64,000 nt of DNA from Mariprofundus sp. (GTDB taxonomy: Bacteria > Pseudomonadota > Zetaproteobacteria > Mariprofundales > Mariprofundaceae): assembly GCA_021772775.1 (NCBI GenBank), contig JAJFLH010000006.1:1-64000 (forward strand), given 5' to 3'. Below the pieces are notes generated by a model, which saw only the letters and a list, made by a program, of their open reading frames with translations, was not told the origin of the DNA and did no database searches. Numbering within the stretch: the first letter of the stretch is position 1; the number at the start of each line of letters is the position of its first letter. Of this stretch, positions 36,014 to 45,655 are shown piece after piece. A program made the position numbers and the translations under genes.

Positions 36014-36253
36014 ATGTCTGCAGAAATCGAAGCTAAAATTATTAAAATTGTATCTGATCAGTTGAATGTTGATGAGGCTGAAATCAGCCCTGATTCATCT
36101 TTTGTTGATGATCTTGGTGCAGATTCATTGGATACAGTTGAGCTGGTTATGGCATTTGAAGAAGAGTTCGGTGTTGAAATTCCAGATGAAGATGCTGAAG
36201 GCATCCAGAGCGTACAGAACGCAATCGACTACATCGCTGCTAAAGCTGAATAA
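36014..36253 (+). CDS. acpP: Acyl carrier protein
   Basis: A 79-residue acidic ACP that carries growing acyl chains on a phosphopantetheine. The attachment Ser sits in [19 protein letters not shown]. Start ATG 36014, 5 bases after GGGAGGA; the longer frame to 35957 is not real. It precedes fabF by 6 bases. Confidence 0.98.
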   Translation: MSAEIEAKIIKIVSDQLNVDEAEISPDSSFVDDLGADSLDTVELVMAFEEEFGVEIPDEDAEGIQSVQNAIDYIAAKAE

Positions 36254-36259
36254 TCGATT

Positions 36260-37504
36260 ATGACCAGACGCGTAGTCGTCACTGGTGTTGGGTTGGTTAC
36301 GCCGCTCGGCACTGGTACGGATGTCACATGGAATAATCTTATAGCTGGTAAATCAGGTATTCGTCGTATCACAAATTTCGATGCTGAAGCGACGGGGATG
36401 GCCTGTACTATTGCCGGTGAGGTACCTGACTTTGTAGTCGGAGATCACATCAATCGTAAGGATGCACGAAAAATGGATAAGTTTATCCAGTTTGGTGTAG
36501 CCGCCTCGATGATGGCACTCAAGCAGTCGGGCCTGACTATCGATGACTCCAACGCTGAGCGTGTTGGTGTTGCTGTTGGTGCTGGTATTGGTGGTCTGGT
36601 GACCATTGAGAATACCATGCGTGCGTATCAGGCCGGCGGTGCTCGCAAGATCTCACCATTCTTCATCCCTCAAACCATTATCAATATGACATCCGGTTGG
36701 GTCTCTATGATGTCCGGTGCGAAGGGGCCAAATGTTGCAACTGTAACAGCCTGTGCAACCGGTACACATGCGATTGGTGATGCATTTGAGATTATCGCTC
36801 GTGGTGATGCTGATGCTATGATTGCAGGTGGATCTGAAGCATGTATCTGTGAACTGGGTGTTGGTGGTTTCTCAGCTGCTCGTGCACTCTCCACGCGTAA
36901 CGATGATCCAACTACTGCATCTCGTCCGTGGGACAGAGATCGTGATGGTTTTGTCATGGGTGAAGGGGCTGGTGTGCTGGTACTTGAATCGCTTGATTCT
37001 GCCAAAGCGCGTGGTGCTGACATCCTTGCTGAAGTGATCGGTTACGGCATGAGTGGTGATGCTTATCATATGACTTCTCCTTCTCCAGGTGGTGAAGGCG
37101 GTGGTCGCTGTATGACTAAAGCATTGAATCGTGCTGGCATTAATATCGAAGATGTGGACTACATTAATGCACATGGTACCTCTACACCTGCAGGTGATGT
37201 GGCTGAAACTCAGGGCATTAAATCAGTATTTGGTGAGCATGCCAAAAAGCTGATGGTCTCTTCATCGAAATCGATGACAGGTCATCTGCTCGGTGCTGCC
37301 GGCGGTATTGAAGCTGCATTCTCAGTCTTGGCTGTGAAAAATGGTGTCGTTCCACCAACGATCAATATTGAAAATCAGGATCCGGATTGTGATCTTGATT
37401 ATGTGCCGAATGAAGCACGTGATGTTGATATCAAGGTAGCTGTCTCCAACTCGTTTGGCTTCGGTGGTACCAATGCGACAGTCATCGTTCGTAAGTTCGA
37501 CTAA
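36260..37504 (+). CDS. fabF: 3-oxoacyl-ACP synthase II
   Basis: A 414-residue condensing enzyme that elongates acyl-ACP chains. The catalytic Cys lies in VTACATGTHAIGDAFE, the two His in NAHGTSTPAGD and KSMTGHLLGAAGGIEA. VVVTGVGLVTPLGTG opens and SNSFGFGGTNATVIV closes the protein. Last gene before the terminator at 37553. Confidence 0.98.
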   Translation: MTRRVVVTGVGLVTPLGTGTDVTWNNLIAGKSGIRRITNFDAEATGMACTIAGEVPDFVVGDHINRKDARKMDKFIQFGVAASMMALKQSGLTIDDSNAERVGVAVGAGIGGLVTIENTMRAYQAGGARKISPFFIPQTIINMTSGWVSMMSGAKGPNVATVTACATGTHAIGDAFEIIARGDADAMIAGGSEACICELGVGGFSAARALSTRNDDPTTASRPWDRDRDGFVMGEGAGVLVLESLDSAKARGADILAEVIGYGMSGDAYHMTSPSPGGEGGGRCMTKALNRAGINIEDVDYINAHGTSTPAGDVAETQGIKSVFGEHAKKLMVSSSKSMTGHLLGAAGGIEAAFSVLAVKNGVVPPTINIENQDPDCDLDYVPNEARDVDIKVAVSNSFGFGGTNATVIVRKFD

Positions 37505-37552
37505 TCGCCTTAAGAGTATAGTGACGTGATTTTCCGCGTCATGGCAAACAGA

Positions 37553-37583
37553 GGCCGTAAGCTTAGTGCTTACGGCCTTTTTT
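37553..37583 (+). terminator. Strong intrinsic terminator after fabF
   Basis: GGCCGTAAGC (37553-37562) pairs perfectly with GCTTACGGCC (37568-37577) across a 5-base loop, followed by six Ts (37578-37583). It lies about 50 bases after the fabF stop and ends the yceD-fab transcript. A following reading frame overlaps it, which argues for a later start for that gene. Confidence 0.93.
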
Positions 37584-37597
37584 CTTCATGTCCTGAT

Positions 37598-38845
37598 ATG
37601 TTTTCAGCCCTGCTTGAAGATCCTTCAGGCAATGGTCGTCAGTTTTTAACCTCAAAAGTGGGCGTATCTTCTGCCTTAGCCCAAGATGCAGATCAATCTG
37701 CTATTGATCTATTTATGCAAAACTGGAAATCAGCCGTTACAGCAGAGCGAGAAGAGTCCCCTGCTATTCGTTGCCTGTTTTATGCCGCTTATGAGGCATG
37801 TTTGCTGATTGAAACATTGCCCACTCCCAAAACCAAAGTGCCGGGGCCAGTGTTGTGGACACTACTGCCTGATTTTTCACTCTGTTTTGACGCGGATAAG
37901 ATTCATTTGGCAGTAAGTGATGAAACTAAGCTGCAAGCTGTGCTGGATATGTTGCGTCAGGCCGAAGAGATTGAATTCGATAACTTTTCTGCTGACCCAT
38001 CAGCAGCGAAAGTGGCCGACTCTGCTGTTTATACCAAGGCTGTTGAATCTGTAAAAGCATACATTGGCGCGGGTGATGTGTTTCAGGCCAATATTGCCCG
38101 TTTTTGGTCGATGCCATTTCAGGCTGCTGATCTGTTGGCTCTTTATGCCCGTCTGCGTCAGGTGAATTCCGCGCCATTTTCATCTTATGTTGCGATTGAT
38201 GCTCAAGATGGTTCCGTTCAGGGCGGGCTGCATTTGATTTCCGCATCTCCTGAGCGTCTCTTTCGTACTCTGGCCGATGGTGAGGTGGATACACGACCCA
38301 TTGCAGGCACGAGAAGGCGGGCTGAAGGTGATCTGGATGAATCACTAAGGGCTGAGCTGTTGTTATCTGAGAAAGAGTGCGCTGAGCATATTATGCTGGT
38401 TGATCTTGAGCGTAATGACCTGGGGCGTGTTTGTAAGCCGGGTAGTGTCGAAGTAAATGAAAAGATGGTTATTGAGCAATATGCCACGGTTCAGCATATT
38501 GTATCCAATGTGCGTGGGTTTCTAGATGAAGGCATGGATTTGGTTGATCTGTTCAGAGCCATGTTTCCGGGCGGTACGATTACCGGTTGTCCCAAGGTGC
38601 GCTGCATGGAAATTATCCATGAATTGGAAAACAATGCCCGAGGCCCATATACCGGTGGTTTAGGTTATGTGGCTTGGGACGGCTCATCCGACATGAATAT
38701 TCTCATTCGTACTTTTTGGCATTTTGATGATCATCTACACTGGGCAGCAGGAGCCGGCATTGTGGCAGACTCTGACCCCGAACATGAATTGATCGAAACC
38801 GAGCACAAAGCCGAAGGTCTGCTGCGCGCCTTTTTACACAAATAA
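37598..38845 (+). CDS. pabB: Chorismate-utilising enzyme, PabB/TrpE family
   Basis: A 415-residue chorismate-binding enzyme, probably aminodeoxychorismate synthase component I. YIGAGDVFQANIARFW, ISASPERLF and LVDLERNDLGRVC are family motifs, with FPGGTITGCPKVRCMEII and the C-terminal GAGIVADSDPEHELIETEHKA. At the active-site loop the sequence is PIAGT (Ala236) where E. coli-type PabB has PIKGT with a catalytic Lys. PIAGT is the anthranilate-synthase form. Length and the short N-terminus favour PabB; TrpE-like chemistry or a Lys-less PabB remains possible. I start at ATG 37598, beyond the terminator; a GTG at 37526 would put the terminator inside the gene. No ribosome site is obvious. Confidence 0.8.
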   Translation: MFSALLEDPSGNGRQFLTSKVGVSSALAQDADQSAIDLFMQNWKSAVTAEREESPAIRCLFYAAYEACLLIETLPTPKTKVPGPVLWTLLPDFSLCFDADKIHLAVSDETKLQAVLDMLRQAEEIEFDNFSADPSAAKVADSAVYTKAVESVKAYIGAGDVFQANIARFWSMPFQAADLLALYARLRQVNSAPFSSYVAIDAQDGSVQGGLHLISASPERLFRTLADGEVDTRPIAGTRRRAEGDLDESLRAELLLSEKECAEHIMLVDLERNDLGRVCKPGSVEVNEKMVIEQYATVQHIVSNVRGFLDEGMDLVDLFRAMFPGGTITGCPKVRCMEIIHELENNARGPYTGGLGYVAWDGSSDMNILIRTFWHFDDHLHWAAGAGIVADSDPEHELIETEHKAEGLLRAFLHK

Positions 38846-38862
38846 CTGCGATTTATTGATCT

Positions 38863-40206
38863 TTAGCAGATCAGTTCGCGAATTGCCTCTGTGAGTGGTT
38901 CACCAACATCCAGCATGAGTGTTTCATCTTCGGCTTCAACCATAATGCGGAGTTTTGGTTCTGTGCCAGACATGCGTACATTGATACGCCCATTTCCACT
39001 TAATCGCTGTTCAGCATCTGCAATGAGTGCCTGTACCTGTTTGTTGGCCAGTACATCTTTGCGCTCAGGCATAACTATATTCCATAATTTTTGAGGGAAT
39101 AGCACCATATCAGAAGCCATATCGGCCAATGCTTTGTTCTGTTCAGTCATAGCTGAGAGCAATTGCAAGGCTGTCATTAGCCCATCGCCTGTGGTGTTAT
39201 GATCGAGAAGAATCATATGGCCGGATTGTTCACCACCAATATTGCACTCTTTCTCACGCATCATTTCGAGTACATAGCGGTCACCAACTGCGGCACGGTG
39301 CATCTGCAGCCCATGCTCTGCCAAGTAGCGTTCCAGCCCCATATTACTCATCAATGTGGTGACCACAGCGTCGCCGGTTAAAACGCCATGTTTGTGTGCA
39401 TGTTCAGCTAGAATTGCAATTACACGATCACCATCGATAAGCTGGCCGTTGGCATCGCAGGCAATGAGTCGATCGGCATCACCATCGAGTGCTAAACCAA
39501 TATCAGAACCGGTCTCTACCACACGTCGCATCATGTGTTCAGGGTAGGTTGAGCCGCATTCACTATTGATATTGTAACCATTGGGTTCATCAAACATACT
39601 GACCACATCGCAGCCGAGCTCTCTTAAAATGTGAGGGGCAACATCATAGGCCGCGCCATTGGCTGAATCGACAACTACTTTGATGCCATCCAGACGCATA
39701 CGTCTGGGTAGTGAGGCTTTAAGAAATTCAATGTAGCGACCGCGTGCATCATCAATGCGATAGGCTTTGCCTATCTCAAGTGCAGGTGGAAGCGGCGGTA
39801 AGTTATCAATGCAGGCTTCAATTTCCAACTCAATGTTGTCAGGCAACTTGAAACCGTCTGAGGCAAAAAACTTAATGCCATTGTCGCCGGCGGGATTATG
39901 TGATGCAGAGAGCATGACACCAGCATCGGCACGTAAGCTGCGCGTTAAATATGCTACTGCCGGTGTCGGGATGGGGCCGACCAACAGGACATCCATGCCC
40001 TGGGCTGTTAAGCCGGCACACAGAGCTGATTCAATCATATAACCCGATAGGCGTGTATCTTTACCAATCAGAATACGGGGCTGGTGAGAGAGATGACGGG
40101 TGAGCACGTGGCCGGCGGCCCGCCCAAGCGATAAAGCAAATTCAGCAGTCATAGGTAGTTGATTGACTGGGCCGCGTACGCCATCGGTACCAAAGTAGCG
40201 TCTCAT
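38863..40206 (-). CDS. glmM: Phosphoglucosamine mutase
   Basis: A 447-residue enzyme that interconverts GlcN-6-P and GlcN-1-P, feeding UDP-GlcNAc. The phosphoserine loop is MLSASHNPAGDNGIKFF, the metal site LALDGDADRLIACD, and the C-terminal MSGTEPKLRIMVE binds phosphate. It is the last gene of a unit starting with the c-di-AMP cyclase, overlapping cdaR by 4 bases. In Firmicutes GlmM binds and inhibits the cyclase CdaA. Confidence 0.97.
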   Translation of the reverse strand: MRRYFGTDGVRGPVNQLPMTAEFALSLGRAAGHVLTRHLSHQPRILIGKDTRLSGYMIESALCAGLTAQGMDVLLVGPIPTPAVAYLTRSLRADAGVMLSASHNPAGDNGIKFFASDGFKLPDNIELEIEACIDNLPPLPPALEIGKAYRIDDARGRYIEFLKASLPRRMRLDGIKVVVDSANGAAYDVAPHILRELGCDVVSMFDEPNGYNINSECGSTYPEHMMRRVVETGSDIGLALDGDADRLIACDANGQLIDGDRVIAILAEHAHKHGVLTGDAVVTTLMSNMGLERYLAEHGLQMHRAAVGDRYVLEMMREKECNIGGEQSGHMILLDHNTTGDGLMTALQLLSAMTEQNKALADMASDMVLFPQKLWNIVMPERKDVLANKQVQALIADAEQRLSGNGRINVRMSGTEPKLRIMVEAEDETLMLDVGEPLTEAIRELIC

Positions 40207-40898
40207 AATGTTTCTCCCGGTAAAGTGTTATGCATGAGTCTTGTTTTGTTCTGCAATAAAATACCTTTGACTGATATTTCCATGTTGCCATCGGTCAGGC
40301 GAATAGCTTTTCCTGAAGGGCTTTCAATGCCGGTGCTGGTTTCAAAAGCACCGATCTTTAATGCCAGTCGAATGGGGGCAGTGCCTACTTCGCGTAGTGT
40401 TTCCAGCCATACTTCAGGGCCTGTGAGTTTGACCTGAAGAGGTTGAATGCTGACATTATTAACTTGCCAGCCCTCTGGCAGTTCAAAGCTGGCGCGTACT
40501 GGAATAGAGCGGGTGACCAGGCGATCAACCTGCAGCTCAAGGCGATCCGGCTGCACTTTATCAATATGTAAGCCGACAGGTAGAGATACCGAGGATAGCT
40601 GTGGTGCACGTTCAACCACCCCCGGTGTGGTTAAATCAGAGGCATCGATGGGAATGGATAAGTTAAGTTGGCGCAGATCTTTTAGGCGGGATTGCAGGCC
40701 ATTAACGGTTATTCGTACATGATCAGGAAAATCATTCACAATCACCATATCAGCGGGTAATCCATGCACCTGAAGAGGCACATCCAGACTGACAGAGCCT
40801 TCACCCTGCCCGTGCACTTGAAACCATAGAGCAACAGCAATGAGCAAAGCCCAGAAGTGTAAGCTATAACGTCGAAATAGAGCCAGAGATTGTGTCAC
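40203..40898 (-). CDS. cdaR: YbbR-domain protein, CdaR-like regulator of diadenylate cyclase
   Basis: A 231-residue protein with one N-terminal membrane helix (about 11-27, LHFWALLIAVALWFQV) and extracytoplasmic YbbR repeats, for example VPLQVHGLPADMVIVNDFPDHVRITVNG and IPVRASFELPEGWQVNNVSIQPLQVKLTGPE. In Firmicutes CdaR controls CdaA. Here it sits between cdaA and glmM with 4-base overlaps on both sides, so the same role is likely. Confidence 0.87.
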   Translation of the reverse strand: MTQSLALFRRYSLHFWALLIAVALWFQVHGQGEGSVSLDVPLQVHGLPADMVIVNDFPDHVRITVNGLQSRLKDLRQLNLSIPIDASDLTTPGVVERAPQLSSVSLPVGLHIDKVQPDRLELQVDRLVTRSIPVRASFELPEGWQVNNVSIQPLQVKLTGPEVWLETLREVGTAPIRLALKIGAFETSTGIESPSGKAIRLTDGNMEISVKGILLQNKTRLMHNTLPGETL

Positions 40899-41698
40899 GA
40901 TGCTTCACCTGTTGGCTTGGTATCACGTTGCCGGGAAGAGATATGTATGTCGAATAGCTCTTTCTCCAGAGCTTGATGCAATGCTTTGCTATCGAGTACC
41001 TCTCCCAGCTGTCCGCTCTTGGCTAGATGTATATTCCCGGTCTCTTCCGATATAACAATGACCAGCGCATCGGTCTCTTCCGAGATGCCTACTGCGGCAC
41101 GGTGACGAGTACCATATTGCCCGGCCACGCTGTTTGATTGTGCCAGAGGCAGTAGAACACGTGCGGCAAGCACTCTGCCACCACGTTCATCACGACCGAT
41201 GATGATGGCGCCATCGTGCATGGGGGTATCGGGGCAAAATAGGGATTGTACTATATCTGAGCGCAGTGGGGCATCCAGCACCACGCCGGAATCAAACAGA
41301 TGCCTTAAACCTGTATCCCGTTCAATCACAATCAGACCACCCCACCCACGATGCACCAATGAAAAAGAGGACTCCACCATGGCATCTACCACTCCGGCTA
41401 TAGGGCCAGAGTTTCCAGCCAGTGGATTAATGGCGACACGCATCAAAGCACGTCTGATCTCCTGTTGAAACAGTACCACAAGAATGACCATGAAGGCGGA
41501 GAAGAAGTGGCCAAACATCCACTCTACTGTGAACAAGCCAAAAGTACGCGCCAGCTGATAGGTGATGACTACGATGGCTACGCCGATCAGCATTTGCACG
41601 GCACGAGTGCCGCGAATTAGGTGTAAGAAAAAATAAACAACAACGGCAACAACCGCAATATCTATAAAATCAGTGATGCCGAACTGCCAGTTGGACAT
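40895..41698 (-). CDS. cdaA: Diadenylate cyclase CdaA
   Basis: A 267-residue membrane cyclase that makes c-di-AMP from two ATP. Three N-terminal membrane helices are followed by a DAC domain. The catalytic DGA motif is at 162-164 (MHDGAIIIG) and GTRHR at 196-200. VGISEETDALVIVISEETG follows, as in CdaA. The motifs look intact, so the enzyme should be active. It is the first of cdaA-cdaR-glmM and lies 63 bases after folP. CdaA is standard in Firmicutes but uncommon in proteobacteria. Confidence 0.95.
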   Translation of the reverse strand: MSNWQFGITDFIDIAVVAVVVYFFLHLIRGTRAVQMLIGVAIVVITYQLARTFGLFTVEWMFGHFFSAFMVILVVLFQQEIRRALMRVAINPLAGNSGPIAGVVDAMVESSFSLVHRGWGGLIVIERDTGLRHLFDSGVVLDAPLRSDIVQSLFCPDTPMHDGAIIIGRDERGGRVLAARVLLPLAQSNSVAGQYGTRHRAAVGISEETDALVIVISEETGNIHLAKSGQLGEVLDSKALHQALEKELFDIHISSRQRDTKPTGEAS

Positions 41699-41761
41699 TT
41701 AGTTGATGCACCTCGATAAAAAAATTGAACTTAGGCTAGTTCGATTACCTTAGCTTGCAAG

Positions 41762-42610
41762 TTAAAAGCGTTGCATTGCGGTGATTGCAGAAGCAACCTG
41801 CACAGCACGTCGCTGTAGTGCGACATCATGCACACGAAGAATGTCGGCACCATAAGCAATGCCCATTGCTCCGGCGACGGCAGTTTCGATCTCCCGATCA
41901 TTGACCTCGCAGTTGGTTATCTGGCCTAAAAATGATTTGCGTGAGACGCCTAACAGTACTGGCATGTTAAATGTTTGTTTTAAATTTTTGATGCCTTGGA
42001 TCAAGGCTAAATTATCCTCAAGCCGTTTGCCAAAACCGATACCCGGATCGAGAATGATCGCAGACTCCCTGATGCCGACCTCTAAACAGGCATCTATACG
42101 CTGGCTAAAAAAGTCTATAACCTGTTGTATGACATTATCATATGCTGGTCGCTGTTGCATACTCTTTGGGCTGCCCTGCATATGCATCAGACATACATCA
42201 ACGCCTGAGTCTGCTGCCAGATGGAGGCTGTCAGAATCATGTGTAAGGGCGCTGACATCATTGATCATACTTGCACCAGCCTCGATAGCCTGAGACATCA
42301 CGGCTGCTTTCATGGTGTCGACAGAGACGTAATGACCTTGCTTCGCCAATGCCTTGGTGACAGGGATCACGCGTGCCAACTCCTCCTGCAGGGGAACTGC
42401 ATCAGAGCCGGGGCGGGTAGACTCTCCACCCACATCGATAATCACAGCGCCTTGTGCGCGCATGGCTTGAGCATGAGCAATGGCGCTTTCCAGACTCAGA
42501 TAACTGCCGCCATCTGAAAATGAATCGGGGGTGCAATTTAGCACCCCCATAATCCAAGCATCAGCACCCTCAGTATGATTGAGTTGAGGGCGCAACCAGC
42601 GTGATTTCAT
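41762..42610 (-). CDS. folP: Dihydropteroate synthase
   Basis: A 282-residue TIM-barrel enzyme of folate synthesis that joins pABA to the pterin. IMGVLNCTPDSFSDGG, then IIDVGGESTRPGSDAV, VDTMKAAV, ILDPGIGFGKRLEDNL and GVSRKSFLGQI are family motifs. The PabB-like gene in the same window supplies the pABA branch. It follows ftsH by 15 bases, as in E. coli, and precedes cdaA. Confidence 0.97.
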   Translation of the reverse strand: MKSRWLRPQLNHTEGADAWIMGVLNCTPDSFSDGGSYLSLESAIAHAQAMRAQGAVIIDVGGESTRPGSDAVPLQEELARVIPVTKALAKQGHYVSVDTMKAAVMSQAIEAGASMINDVSALTHDSDSLHLAADSGVDVCLMHMQGSPKSMQQRPAYDNVIQQVIDFFSQRIDACLEVGIRESAIILDPGIGFGKRLEDNLALIQGIKNLKQTFNMPVLLGVSRKSFLGQITNCEVNDREIETAVAGAMGIAYGADILRVHDVALQRRAVQVASAITAMQRF

Positions 42611-42625
42611 AGAACTGGCTAATTC

Positions 42626-44554
42626 TTAGCTGGCCTGGCCAGCCTCATCACCCGATGCTTTTGTTTCACCGTCATCACCAACATCCATTTTGGTAGTTGG
42701 CTCTTCTGGAGGCGTGCCTGAAGACGCCTCATATTTTTCTGCCTCTTTGATAAGTAGCGGCTCTTTGCCTTCCATGACACGGTCAATGTCAGTTGTATCC
42801 AGCGTTTCATATTTGATTAACGCCTTAGCCAGTAGATGCAATTGATCCATATTCTCTTCAAGGATCTGTTTGGCTCTATCGTAATTATCTTCGATGAGTT
42901 GACGTACTACGCCATCAATTTTACGCGCTGTCTCTTCGGAGATATTGGTTTGACGTGTCATTTCACGGCCAAGGAACGGTTCGTGATCACGCTCGCCATA
43001 TACCATAGGGCCCAGCTCAGACATGCCCCATTGCGTCACCATGCTGCGAGCAAGGTTTGTGGCGCGTTCGAAATCGTTGGATGCACCTGTCGTCATCTGA
43101 TTGAGCACCAACTCTTCGCCGAGCCGGCCTCCCATCATGATAGATATCTGATCCAGTAGATAACCTTTATCGTGGTTGAAACGGTCCTCTTCCGGCATCT
43201 GCATGGTAATACCGAGCGCTTGACCACGTGGGATGATGCTTACTTTATGTACCGGATCAGCGTTTTTCAGATGTTTGGCAACCAGCGTGTGACCGGCTTC
43301 GTGATAGGCTGTGGTCTCTTTCTGATCATCGGAGATCAACATAGAGCGACGTTCTGTGCCCATCATGACCTTATCCTTGGCCGTTTCAAAATCAGCTCGC
43401 ATGACTTTATCACGGTTGTAACGGGCTGCGTTCAGGGCCGCTTCATTGACCAGGTTAGCCAGATCAGCACCGGAGAAACCGGGTGTACCACGCGCCAGCT
43501 CTTTGCCGTTTACATCGGAAGCGAGTGGAACTTTACGCATATGAACTTTTAAAATCTGCTCACGACCCAATAGATCAGGGCGCGGTACTACGACTTGACG
43601 GTCAAATCGACCTGGACGCAACAGAGCCGGATCCAATACATCAGGGCGGTTGGTAGCAGCGATCAGAATCACCCCTTCATTGGATTCAAAACCATCCATT
43701 TCGACCAGCATCTGATTGAGTGTCTGTTCGCGTTCATCATTACCGCCACCAACACCGGCGCCGCGATGGCGACCCATGGCATCGATTTCATCGACGAAAA
43801 TAATGCATGGTGAGTGCTTTTTAGCCTGTTCGAACATGTCGCGTACACGAGATGCTCCGACACCGACAAACATTTCAACAAAGTCGGAGCCGGAAATCGA
43901 GAAGAATGGTACTTCAGCTTCACCAGCAATGGCACGGGCCAATAGTGTTTTACCGGTACCCGGAGGGCCAACCAATAACACACCCTTAGGTAGCTTGCCG
44001 CCAAGCCGAGTAAATTTAGATGGATCACGCAAAAATTCGATCACTTCGGTGACTTCCTGTTTGGCTTCATCACAACCGGCGACATCTTCAAAGGTTACAC
44101 GTGTGGTGTTTTCATTCAGTAGCTTGGCTTTGCTCTTGCCGAAGCCCATGGCACCACCCTTGCCGCCGCCTTGCATCTGACGCATGAAAAATACCCATAC
44201 GCCAATCAACAGTAGCATTGGGAACCATGAAATCAGCACAGATAACAGGAATGGCACTTCATCGGGTGCTTTCACATCGACTACAACATGCTGATCCAGT
44301 AGACGTTGTGACAGGGTCATATCATTGCTAGGTACGGTGACATTGAACTTTTTCAATTCGCCTGAATTATCGCGATATTGACCAACAAGAAGGTTATCCT
44401 TGATGGTGGCGGTTTCGACCATGCCGGCATCTACTTTCTCAATAAAAGTAGAGTAGGCCATCTTATCTGCTTTCTGCATTGGTGGCGAAAACATGTTGAA
44501 AAGGCTCATCATGGTTAAGCCAATAACCAGCCAAAGTAGTAAATTTTTGCCCAT
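42626..44554 (-). CDS. ftsH: ATP-dependent zinc metalloprotease FtsH
   Basis: A 642-residue membrane AAA+ protease for membrane and short-lived proteins, such as LpxC in E. coli. Two N-terminal membrane helices flank a periplasmic region. Walker A is GPPGTGKT and Walker [34 protein letters not shown] is the second region of homology, and the zinc site is HEAGH. The acidic C-terminal tail is variable, ending in GDEAGQAS. It lies between tilS and folP. Confidence 0.98.
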   Translation of the reverse strand: MGKNLLLWLVIGLTMMSLFNMFSPPMQKADKMAYSTFIEKVDAGMVETATIKDNLLVGQYRDNSGELKKFNVTVPSNDMTLSQRLLDQHVVVDVKAPDEVPFLLSVLISWFPMLLLIGVWVFFMRQMQGGGKGGAMGFGKSKAKLLNENTTRVTFEDVAGCDEAKQEVTEVIEFLRDPSKFTRLGGKLPKGVLLVGPPGTGKTLLARAIAGEAEVPFFSISGSDFVEMFVGVGASRVRDMFEQAKKHSPCIIFVDEIDAMGRHRGAGVGGGNDEREQTLNQMLVEMDGFESNEGVILIAATNRPDVLDPALLRPGRFDRQVVVPRPDLLGREQILKVHMRKVPLASDVNGKELARGTPGFSGADLANLVNEAALNAARYNRDKVMRADFETAKDKVMMGTERRSMLISDDQKETTAYHEAGHTLVAKHLKNADPVHKVSIIPRGQALGITMQMPEEDRFNHDKGYLLDQISIMMGGRLGEELVLNQMTTGASNDFERATNLARSMVTQWGMSELGPMVYGERDHEPFLGREMTRQTNISEETARKIDGVVRQLIEDNYDRAKQILEENMDQLHLLAKALIKYETLDTTDIDRVMEGKEPLLIKEAEKYEASSGTPPEEPTTKMDVGDDGETKASGDEAGQAS

Positions 44555-44639
44555 AAACTAAAGTCCTCTTTCGCTTATTCTGCATGGCCTAAACAGTGCC
44601 TGCTTTTGGTAAGCGTGGTGTATCTGCGTGAATATAATA

Positions 44640-45626
44640 TTAAAGATCTACACTTGGTTTGAGTGCAAAAGATGCCGTTGTTGGCTGTAGATGCAAGTAA
44701 CCACGCTTTCTGTAGAGACGGCAACGTGATAAATCAACCCCCCCAAGGCCACTTTTCTGACTCCATAGCTCTACCAGTTCAATATGTCGACGTCCTGGTG
44801 TGACGCCATCGCCAAGCAGTTGAGCCATCATCTTTTGCAGTAGACGTGCCCGGATGACCGAAGAGCAGGATCTCCACAGCGCCCACGGGATTGTAACGCA
44901 GTCAGGAGTCGTTTGGATTTCGCTAAGCCATATCTTGTCGGTCGCTTGATCAATACGTTGTGCCAACAGTTCAGCTTGCTGCTGCCAGCGTAGAAACAGC
45001 TCATGTGGAGAAATACCAGCTTGAGCGATAGCGGGGAAGAGTTGGTGCCGGATACGATTGCGCCAAATGCTCATGTCTGTATTGCTAGGATCTTCAAACC
45101 ATCTGACCCCTGCATTGCTTAAGGCCTGCCTTAAATCCTGCACGGACAGATGCAGCAGAGGCCGCACAATGCGAAGTTCATCGAACTGCCGTTGACGCCA
45201 CATGCCTCTGCAGCCTCCTGCACCGGCTCCCTGTAATAGACGCATGCATACTGTTTCGGCTTGATCTTCCAAATGTTGGGCCAGGCATAGTGTGGAAATA
45301 CCGTTTTTCCGGCTCCAGATCTGAAATTGTTGCAAACGACCTTGTCTTGCTTCTGCTTCACGGTTTTTACCGGTTGGGGAACTCAATCGGGCACAAAAAA
45401 AGGCAATATTCCAGCTTGCTGCCTGTGCTGCCAGCGATGCCGCTTCGTGTCGCGATGAATCACGCCAACCATGATCGACATGCCAGGCCTGAACCTCATG
45501 CCCGGCTTGCTTCAGAGCCAGTAACAGCGCTGTAGAATCAGCGCCTCCTGACCAGCCAACGGCGAGTTGTTGAGGTAAGCTTGGTATGTCGGCATGGCTT
45601 AACCACTGCTGGTGGGGAAGTGTCAT
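44640..45626 (-). CDS. tilS: tRNA(Ile)-lysidine synthetase
   Basis: A 328-residue PP-loop enzyme that converts C34 of tRNA-Ile(CAU) to lysidine. The PP-loop is GWSGGADSTALLLALK. LAQHLEDQAETVCMRLLQGAG, then IRHQLFPAI and RPLL also fit. It is shorter than E. coli TilS, with the C-terminal domains reduced, which is common. The ATG at 45626 has no clear ribosome site and follows the 747-residue gene by 29 bases. Confidence 0.93.
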   Translation of the reverse strand: MTLPHQQWLSHADIPSLPQQLAVGWSGGADSTALLLALKQAGHEVQAWHVDHGWRDSSRHEAASLAAQAASWNIAFFCARLSSPTGKNREAEARQGRLQQFQIWSRKNGISTLCLAQHLEDQAETVCMRLLQGAGAGGCRGMWRQRQFDELRIVRPLLHLSVQDLRQALSNAGVRWFEDPSNTDMSIWRNRIRHQLFPAIAQAGISPHELFLRWQQQAELLAQRIDQATDKIWLSEIQTTPDCVTIPWALWRSCSSVIRARLLQKMMAQLLGDGVTPGRRHIELVELWSQKSGLGGVDLSRCRLYRKRGYLHLQPTTASFALKPSVDL

Positions 45627-45655
45627 GGTGATGGAGTTAGCCTGATCTGTTGGTT

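Noticed and set aside
37526-37597. GTG start that extends the PabB-like frame
   Set aside because: The extension would pass through the strong terminator at 37553-37583 and contains no family motif.
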